6,647 nucleotides of DNA. Origin: Defluviicoccus sp. Lineage in GTDB: Bacteria > Pseudomonadota > Alphaproteobacteria > Rhodospirillales > Defluviicoccaceae. Numbering within the stretch: the first letter of the stretch is position 1; every line of letters starts with the position of its first letter. Positions 1 to 4,344 of this stretch are shown in pieces. The notes under the pieces were generated by a model. It worked only from the letters and a program-made list of their open reading frames with translations, was not told the origin of the DNA and made no database searches. Where the stretch lies: assembly GCA_013414705.1 (NCBI GenBank), contig CP058705.1, forward strand, positions 576,296 through 582,942, given 5' to 3'. Position numbers and translations under genes: made by a program.

Positions 1-897
1 TTACCTGTGCGCTGTCCAGGGCGGCGGAGAACCGTGCCTCGGCCTCGGCGGGCGGGATGTGTCCGATCGGCTCGAGAAGGCGCCGGTTATTGAACCAGTC
101 GACCCATTCGAGCGTGGCGAACTCGACGGCTTCGAAGCTGCGCCATGGTCCCCGCCGGTGGATGACCTCGGCCTTGTAGAGACCGTTGATGGTTTCCGCG
201 AGCGCGTTGTCGTAGCTGTCGCCGACACTGCCGACCGACGGCTCGATCCCGGCCTTGGCCAGGCGCTCGGTATATTTGATCGAGACATACTGGCTGCCAC
301 GGTCGCTATGGTGGACAAGGCCGCCGCGATGGATTGGCCGACGCTCGCGCAGCGCCTGTTCCAGCGCGTCGAGGACAAAGCTCGCATGTGCCGTCCGGCT
401 GACCTGCCAGCCGACGATCCGCCGGGCGAAGGCGTCGATGACGAAGGCGACATAGACGAAGCCCGCCCAGGTGGCCACATAGGTGAAATCGCTGAGCCAG
501 AGCGCATTCGGCGCCGGAGCGTGGAACTGTCGGTTGACGCGATCCTGCGGGCACGGCGCCGCCTTGTCGCTGATCGTGGTGCGCACCGGCTTGCCGCGCA
601 CAACCCCTTGCAAGCCCATGCTCCGCATCAGCCGCTCGACCGTGCAGCGGGCGACGGATATTCCCTCGCGGCCGAGCTGCCGCCAGACCTTGCGGACGCC
701 ATAGACCGCGAAGTTCTCGGCGAAGACCCGGGCGATCTCGGGTTTCAGCGCCAAGTCCCGCCTCGCCCGCCGCGACAGCAGGCCTGCGTCCCGACGCCGG
801 GCAGCACGAGCGTGATACGTGGAGGGGCGATCGGCAACACCTTGCAGATCGGCTCGACCCCGTATGCCCCACGATGATCGTCGATGAAGGCGATCAT
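1..897 (-). pseudogene. IS3-family transposase OrfB, copy 1 (frameshifted, 3' end outside window)
   Basis: OrfB is the catalytic part of the IS3 transposase. It starts at the ATG at 897-895, which overlaps the orfA stop as ATGA, and opens with [16 protein letters not shown]. The frame is lost at the G run 824-827: the family reading [14 protein letters not shown] needs one more base there. From that point a single frame runs off the left edge and carries the whole catalytic core, including [19 protein letters not shown] and NALAETINGLYK. Unlike copy 2, the C run at 604-607 has four bases, so the frame stays correct through [15 protein letters not shown]. Only the last three residues and the stop are outside the window. 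With one base restored near 825 it would be intact, so it is either a pseudogene or a sequencing error. Confidence 0.9.
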
Positions 898-1219
898 GGC
901 TTCGACCGGCGGTCGAGCTCCGCCTGGGCAAAATACGCGGACGCCTTGCGAAGAATCTCGTTCGCCTGCCGAAGCTCGCGGTTCTCGCGCTCCAGAGCCT
1001 TCAGCCGCTCCGCCACATCGGAAGGAACGCCGGCTCGCTTGCCGCTGTCCACGGCCGCCTTGTTGAACCAGTCGTTCAGCGTGTGCGGTGCGCACCCGAT
1101 CTTGGCTGCAATCGAGACAATCGCCGCCCAGCGCGAGGCGTGCTCCCCTGATGCTCCGTCACCATCCGGACCGCGCGCTCGCGGACCTCAGGCGAAAACT
1201 TGTTCGTCGTCTTGCTCAT
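894..1219 (-). pseudogene. IS3-family OrfA (helix-turn-helix/leucine-zipper protein), copy 1, frameshifted
   Basis: OrfA of IS3 elements binds the inverted repeats through a helix-turn-helix and dimerises through a leucine zipper. The start is ATG at 1219-1217 ([20 protein letters not shown]), with an AAGGTGGAG ribosome binding site five bases upstream. After the residues TEHQG the frame breaks at the C run 1145-1148, where one base is missing. The following frame gives the expected [16 protein letters not shown], then [19 protein letters not shown] and the heptad-rich [20 protein letters not shown]. It ends at the TGA 896-894, overlapping the orfB start. The corrected length is 108 residues, normal for the family. 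The ATGA overlap suggests translational coupling; I see no classic slippery heptamer before the stop. Confidence 0.88.
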
Positions 1220-1245
1220 CCTGGCTCCACCTTCTCAAGAGTTGG

Positions 1246-1272
1246 AGCCTCCAGCAATCCCGGGGCGGTTCA
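1246..1272 (-). repeat. Right terminal inverted repeat, IS3 copy 1
   Basis: The minus-strand reading starts TGAACCGCCCCGGGATTG and is the same as the right end of copy 2 at 2909-2935. It marks the exact boundary between the IS and the host gene at 1272/1273. Confidence 0.9.
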
Positions 1273-1422
1273 GTTCGTGCGTCGCTGGCTCTCGGCAGAA
1301 GTCTCGCGACGGAGGAGCTTTCCGGCGGCACAGACGCAGTTAGAAGCCGGGCTCTCGCGTGGTGCGCGCGATTGCTATCTCGCACGGACGAATTTGCCAA
1401 GGCCGATGAATTTCTGGCGGTT
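1273..1422 (+). pseudogene. Host gene piece 1 (50 codons) between the two IS3 copies
   Basis: This 150-bp island is flanked by the two IS3 copies and is open in the frame that begins with GTT at 1273. It encodes [15 protein letters not shown] and ends in the helical stretch [14 protein letters not shown], whose spacing of small and large hydrophobic residues looks like a TPR helix pair. The frame meets the TGA formed by the first three bases of IS3 copy 2 (1423-1425). Continuing from the GTT at 1420-1422 into GCA at 2939 preserves the phase and gives [15 protein letters not shown], which is why it is assigned to the same gene as the downstream pieces. What lies upstream of copy 1 is not visible. 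Confidence 0.85.
1420..1422. repeat. Target site duplication GTT, left of IS3 copy 2
   Basis: GTT here matches GTT at 2936-2938 on the other side of the element. A 3-bp duplication is usual for the IS3 family. It forms a whole valine codon of the host gene. Confidence 0.85.
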
Positions 1423-1449
1423 TGAACTGCCCCGGATTCTCCGGAGGCT
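1423..1449 (+). repeat. Left terminal inverted repeat, IS3 copy 2
   Basis: The repeat begins TGAACTGCCCCGGATTC and ends GGAGGCT. Aligned without gaps to the reverse complement of 2909-2935, it mismatches at six of 27 positions. Confidence 0.9.
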
Positions 1450-1653
1450 GCTGGGGTCAAATTTTGCCGATCATGTGACGTGGTGTTGACGAGCATTCCT
1501 TGGTGAGACCGAGGGACCATTCCTCGGCGCCGACCTGCACTCCGGGGTGCCGGGAGGCGCAGGCGGGGTCAAGGAGGGTCCGCGCCGGGTGCGGCGTGGA
1601 TGCCTTGACGCCGCCGAGCACCCGGCGATCCTTGCTGCAACCGGACCGGGTGC
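1423..1653. other. Non-coding subterminal region of IS3 copy 2
   Basis: There are 231 bp between the orfB stop and the left tip of the element, with no convincing gene. It holds the inverted repeat, a small hairpin (CCGAGG 1509-1514 with CCTCGG 1522-1527, loop of 7) and half of a longer hairpin that overlaps the orfB stop. Short open frames here show no recognisable protein features. Confidence 0.6.
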
Positions 1654-1655
1654 TC
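1616..1655. terminator. Hairpin at the end of IS3 orfB (copy 2)
   Basis: GAGCACCCGG at 1616-1625 is perfectly complementary to CCGGGTGCTC at 1646-1655: a 10-bp GC-rich stem with a 20-base loop. On the minus strand it begins inside the orfB stop codon (TGA, 1656-1654). No T-run follows, so it is not a standard intrinsic terminator. It may protect the transcript end or hinder read-through. The structure is seen directly; the function is inferred. Confidence 0.45.
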
Positions 1656-2560
1656 ATGCTGCCATTACCTGTGCGCTGTCCAGGGCGGCGGAGAACCGTG
1701 CCTCGGCCTCGGCGGGCGGGATGTGTCCGATCGGCTCGAGAAGGCGCCGGTTATTGAACCAGTCGACCCATTCGAGCGTGGCGAACTCGACGGCTTCGAA
1801 GCTGCGCCATGGTCCCCGCCGGTGGATGACCTCGGCCTTGTAGAGACCGTTGATGGTTTCCGCGAGCGCGTTGTCGTAGCTGTCGCCGACACTGCCGACC
1901 GACGGCTCGATCCCGGCCTTGGCCAGGCGCTCGGTATATTTGATCGAGACATACTGGCTGCCACGGTCGCTATGGTGGACAAGGCCGCCGCGATGGATTG
2001 GCCGACGCTCGCGCAGCGCCTGTTCCAGCGCGTCGAGGACAAAGCTCGCATGTGCCGTCCGGCTGACCTGCCAGCCGACGATCCGCCGGGCGAAGGCGTC
2101 GATGACGAAGGCGACATAGACGAAGCCCGCCCAGGTGGCCACATAGGTGAAATCGCTGAGCCAGAGCGCATTCGGCGCCGGAGCGTGGAACTGTCGGTTG
2201 ACGCGATCCTGCGGGCACGGCGCCGCCTTGTCGCTGATCGTGGTGCGCACCGGCTTGCCGCGCACAACCCTTGCAAGCCCATGCTCCGCATCAGCCGCTC
2301 GACCGTGCAGCGGGCGACGGATATTCCCTCGCGGCCGAGCTGCCGCCAGACCTTGCGGACGCCATAGACCGCGAAGTTCTCGGCGAAGACCCGGGCGATC
2401 TCGGGTTTCAGCGCCAAGTCCCGCCTCGCCCGCCGCGACAGCAGGCCTGCGTCCCGACGCCGGGCAGCACGAGCGTGATACGTGGAGGGGCGATCGGCAA
2501 CACCTTGCAGATCGGCTCGACCCCGTATGCCCCACGATGATCGTCGATGAAGGCGATCAT
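1654..2560 (-). pseudogene. IS3-family transposase OrfB (DDE integrase-like), copy 2, two frameshifts
   Basis: This is the catalytic transposase, which cuts and joins the element ends. It starts at ATG 2560-2558 and stops at TGA 1656-1654. 907 nt are present against 909 for a corrected 302-residue protein. Lesion one is at the G run 2487-2490, shared with copy 1. Lesion two is at the C run 2268-2270, one base shorter than in copy 1. In corrected numbering the catalytic residues are D137 in [12 protein letters not shown]199 in HHSDRGSQYVS and E235 in NALAETINGLYK, with 35 residues between the last two, the IS3-family signature. The C-terminus VDWFNNRRLLEPIGHIPPAE is also typical. The last part, from [11 protein letters not shown] to the stop, is intact and keeps the whole catalytic core. 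As written no full-length protein can be made without recoding or sequence correction. Confidence 0.92.
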
Positions 2561-2882
2561 GGCTTCGACCGGCGGTCGAGCTCCGCCTGGGCAAAATACG
2601 CGGACGCCTTGCGAAGAATCTCGTTCGCCTGCCGAAGCTCGCGGTTCTCGCGCTCCAGAGCCTTCAGCCGCTCCGCCACATCGGAAGGAACGCCGGCTCG
2701 CTTGCCGCTGTCCACGGCCGCCTTGTTGAACCAGTCGTTCAGCGTGTGCGGTGCGCACCCGATCTTGGCTGCAATCGAGACAATCGCCGCCCAGCGCGAG
2801 GCGTGCTCCCCTGATGCTCCGTCACCATCCGGACCGCGCGCTCGCGGACCTCAGGCGAAAACTTGTTCGTCGTCTTGCTCAT
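2557..2882 (-). pseudogene. IS3-family OrfA, copy 2, frameshifted
   Basis: Its sequence matches the OrfA of copy 1. It starts at ATG 2882-2880 and ends at TGA 2559-2557, overlapping the orfB start by ATGA. The 326 nt present are one short of 109 codons. The missing base lies in the C run at 2808-2811. The N-terminal half ([20 protein letters not shown]) and the C-terminal half (helix-turn-helix around [13 protein letters not shown], then a zipper around [19 protein letters not shown]) are each clear in their own frame. Sharing the lesion with copy 1 means it either predates the duplication or is a systematic base-calling error at this run. Confidence 0.88.
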
Positions 2883-2887
2883 CCTGG

Positions 2888-2896
2888 CTCCACCTT
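2888..2896 (-). promoter_or_regulatory. Ribosome binding site of IS3 orfA, copy 2
   Basis: AAGGTGGAG on the minus strand lies five bases before the ATG at 2882. It supports this start over internal ones. The equivalent site in copy 1 is 1225-1233. Confidence 0.65.
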
Positions 2897-2908
2897 CTCA
2901 AGAGTTGG

Positions 2909-2935
2909 AGCCTCCAGCAATCCCGGGGCGGTTCA
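2909..2935 (-). repeat. Right terminal inverted repeat, IS3 copy 2
   Basis: The minus-strand reading TGAACCGCCCCGGGATTG...GGAGGCT pairs with 1423-1449 (21 of 27) and is the same as the right end of copy 1 at 1246-1272. Confidence 0.9.
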
Positions 2936-2938
2936 GTT
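2936..2938. repeat. Target site duplication GTT, right of IS3 copy 2
   Basis: It matches 1420-1422. Only one of the two copies belongs in the reconstructed host gene. Confidence 0.85.
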
Positions 2939-3293
2939 GCAAAGGCGCTGGGAACAGGCGTCGAGGTGGATGTAGCCGACGCTTTCATCAAGTCACAGAA
3001 GGGCGATAAGAGCGCAGCGCTAAACGCTTTGGCTCAAATCTATTCTTCATCCGCACGCTCTGCGGCGCTTATGATTGTTGACCATCACGAAGGCGCACAG
3101 GGTGCTCTAGACTGGTTCAACGTAGCGGGGATCAAAGCTACTGAGCTCGATTCCGACGGTAAGCTTTTCCTCTTGATGCGGCAGCTTGAACTCGCTCGCT
3201 GGAAGGCCGCAGAGCAAACCATTGATGCGGTAACAGATCAGGATTTGGCTCAAGCGCCAATCCTCCATCACTTCCTGGCGAAAACACGCTTAC

Positions 3294-3295
3294 TA
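3294..3295. repeat. Target site duplication TA, left of IS630
   Basis: IS630-family elements insert at TA and duplicate it. The partner is at 4343-4344, just outside CCGCTC. Removing one TA keeps the host frame. Confidence 0.8.
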
Positions 3296-3316
3296 GAGCG
3301 GATTCTGATCAGTCTG
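3296..3316 (+). repeat. Left terminal inverted repeat, IS630
   Basis: GAGCGGATTCTGATCAGT... pairs with the reverse complement of 4322-4342, with mismatches at positions 7, 16 and 19. The transposase stop codon (3311-3309) lies inside it. Confidence 0.88.
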
Positions 3317-4253
3317 GGTCATAGCCGCACGAGCTGAAGTAGTTGGCGCATTCGGCGGGCTGGAAGAAGTCGAGGAGTTTGCCGATGAGCTCCCAGAGGC
3401 CCTGGACGGTTCGCTCGGCGGCCTTGCGGAGCATGGCTTTGAGGCGGGCGAAGGCTTTTTCGATGGGATTGAAGTCTGGGCTGTAGGGCGGGAGGAACAG
3501 CAGGGTTGCGCCGGCGGCCTCGACCAACTCGCGCACCGATGCGCGCTTGTGGCTCGACAGGTTGTCCATGATGACGATGTCGCCGCGACGCAGATCGGGC
3601 GCGAGGACTTGGGCCACGTAGGCTTCGAACCACTCGCCGTTGATCGGTCCGTCGAGCACCATGGGCGCGACCATGCCGCTCTTCCGCAGCCCCGCGACCA
3701 GCGTCGTGGTCTTGCGGTGGCCGTGCGGGAAGCCCATCCGCAGGCGTTCGCCCCTGGGGAGCGGCCATGGCTGCGTGCCATGTTGGTCGCGGTCCACGTC
3801 TCGTCGATGAACACGAGCCGGTCAGGATTGAGGTCGAGCTGACTGTCGAACCAGGCCCGGCGCTGCTTCAAGACGTCGGGACGGTCCTGCTCGACCGCGT
3901 GGCCGGTCTTTTTTCCGCGTGATGGAATGGCGCACGAAGAAGCGGTGGAGCGTCGAGTTCGCCACCGTCAAGCCGATGCCGGCGAGGTGCTCGCGAAGCT
4001 CATCGAGCGTGATGTCCTTGCGCGCTTCCCACAGCGCCAGGATCTCCTCGCGGCGTTCCTCGACGCGATGCGAGCGCATGTCGCCACCTTGGCGCTTGGG
4101 TACGGCGTTGCCAGTCACGAGCCGCTGCGCCTGCCACCGGATCGCCGTCGAAGGTGCCACGCCGAACCGGGCCGCGGCCGCTCGGCAACTCATCCCCGCA
4201 TCGATCGCCGCTAACAGCCGCGTGCGTAAATCTATCGAAAGAGGCTGACCCAT
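3309..4253 (-). pseudogene. IS630-family transposase (DDE), two compensating frameshifts
   Basis: The start is ATG 4253-4251 (MGQPLSIDLRTRLLAAID), chosen because AAGGAGG sits nine bases upstream; an in-frame ATG at 4283 lacks such a site. The N-terminal helix-turn-helix is clear (GMSCRAAAARFGVAPSTAIR), followed by a second one around LREHLAGIGLTVANSTLHRF. At the run of six A (3914-3909) the frame shifts by +1 into DRPDVLKQRRAWFDSQLDL and FIDETWTATNM. It then shifts back at the CCCC/GGGG pair 3759-3751 into GERLRMGFPHGHRKTTT. The two shifts cancel, giving 945 nt, or 314 residues. The catalytic residues are about D150 (FIDETW), D230 (IMDNLSSHK) and E265 (FNPIEKAF), with 34 residues between the last two. 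Only the segment carrying the first aspartate is out of frame. It ends [10 protein letters not shown]. Confidence 0.92.
3909..3914 (-). other. A6 run followed by G in IS630 transposase, at the frame change
   Basis: The minus strand reads CGG AAA AAA GAC, while the family reading continues as AAG ACC GGC CAC (KTGH). That needs a +1 shift, equal to one A fewer. Runs of A of this length are known sites of polymerase slippage and of frameshifting, but they are also typical sites of base-calling error. Confidence 0.5.
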
Positions 4254-4262
4254 CCATGCTGG

Positions 4263-4269
4263 CCTCCTT
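4263..4269 (-). promoter_or_regulatory. Ribosome binding site of the IS630 transposase
   Basis: AAGGAGG on the minus strand lies nine bases before the ATG at 4253. It is a near-perfect Shine-Dalgarno sequence and decides the start MGQPLSIDLR. Confidence 0.7.
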
Positions 4270-4321
4270 GCCCCAGCCAGCATCCTGAATCAGATTTTCA
4301 GCCCTTTGTGAATCCCCGATT

Positions 4322-4342
4322 CATACCGATCAGAAACCGCTC
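4322..4342 (-). repeat. Right terminal inverted repeat, IS630
   Basis: The minus-strand reading GAGCGGTTTCTGATCGGT... matches the left repeat 3296-3316 at 18 of 21 positions. Confidence 0.88.
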
Positions 4343-4344
4343 TA
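4343..4344. repeat. Target site duplication TA, right of IS630
   Basis: It is the partner of the TA at 3294-3295. The host gene resumes with AGT at 4345. Confidence 0.8.

Larger units (their letters stand above)
1..1272 (-). mobile_element. IS3-family insertion sequence, copy 1 (left end outside window)
   Basis: This is the same element as the one at 1423-2935. By eye the two are identical over the shared stretch, apart from one C in a run (604-607 here against 2268-2270 there). The right end, read on the plus strand, finishes in GGTTCA at 1272, and host coding sequence starts with GTT at 1273. By comparison with the complete copy, about 241 bp, including the left inverted repeat and the last codons of orfB, lie beyond base 1. 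The orfA and orfB layout and a DD(35)E transposase place it in the IS3 family. Its left target duplication cannot be seen; GTT is predicted from the right flank. Confidence 0.95.
1423..2935 (-). mobile_element. IS3-family insertion sequence, copy 2 (complete, 1513 bp)
   Basis: The element starts TGAACTGCCCCGG at 1423 and ends GGTTCA at 2935, giving TG...CA ends. The terminal inverted repeats match at 21 of 27 positions, and the element is flanked by a GTT direct repeat. It encodes orfA and orfB on the minus strand with an ATGA overlap and a DD(35)E catalytic core, which defines the IS3 family. It lies in the same orientation as copy 1, 150 bp away. It has a 231-bp non-coding tail between the orfB stop and its left end. 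Excising it with one GTT restores the host reading frame, which fixes the boundaries independently of the repeats. As written, both transposase genes are frameshifted. Confidence 0.95.
2936..3295 (+). pseudogene. Host gene piece 2 (helical repeat region) between IS3 copy 2 and IS630
   Basis: After the duplicated GTT (2936-2938), 119 codons run without a stop to CTA at 3293-3295, where IS630 begins. The product is helical: [18 protein letters not shown], then [19 protein letters not shown], then the clear helix-turn-helix repeat [20 protein letters not shown]. It finishes with [10 protein letters not shown]. Read into IS630, translation would stop at TGA 3335-3337. Read across the TA duplication it continues as KTRLLSTVPTDFRAVVLNQL in the third piece. 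There are no internal lesions, so the only damage to this stretch is the two flanking insertions. Confidence 0.88.
3296..4342 (-). mobile_element. IS630-family insertion sequence (complete, 1047 bp)
   Basis: The element runs from GAGCGG at 3296 to CCGCTC at 4342 and is bounded on both sides by TA, the obligate target of the IS630/Tc1/mariner group. The terminal inverted repeats match at 18 of 21 positions. It encodes one transposase on the minus strand with a DD(34)E signature. Deleting 3296-4342 plus one TA rejoins the host gene in frame as KTRLLSTVPTDF, which independently confirms the ends. The host piece on each side is otherwise undamaged, suggesting recent insertion. Confidence 0.95.

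Noticed and set aside
59..877. Long plus-strand open frame (272 codons), repeated as shorter frames at 1723-2367 and 2271-2540
   Set aside because: It is antisense to the IS3 orfB, whose DD(35)E motifs are clear on the minus strand. GC-rich codon bias opens the opposite frame.
874..1425. Plus-strand frame of 183 codons read as one gene
   Set aside because: Only the last 50 codons (1273-1422) are host gene; the rest is antisense IS3 sequence, and its stop is created by the left tip of IS3 copy 2.
1..2935. Composite transposon made of two IS3 copies with cargo
   Set aside because: The 150 bp between the copies is a continuous part of the host gene in phase with sequence beyond copy 2, so it is target DNA, not cargo.
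2147..3337. Plus-strand frame of 396 codons read as one gene
   Set aside because: It is a chimera: the first part is antisense to the IS3 element, 2936-3295 is true host sequence, and the last codons lie in IS630.
3909..3914. Classic programmed −1 frameshift in the IS630 transposase
   Set aside because: Slipping back one base leads to a frame that soon stops; the frame that carries DRPDVLKQRRAWFD and FIDETW needs a +1 shift instead.
4300..4342. Outward-facing promoter at the right end of IS630
   Set aside because: A TTGTGA at 4306-4311 could be a −35 box, but no acceptable −10 box lies at the right spacing.
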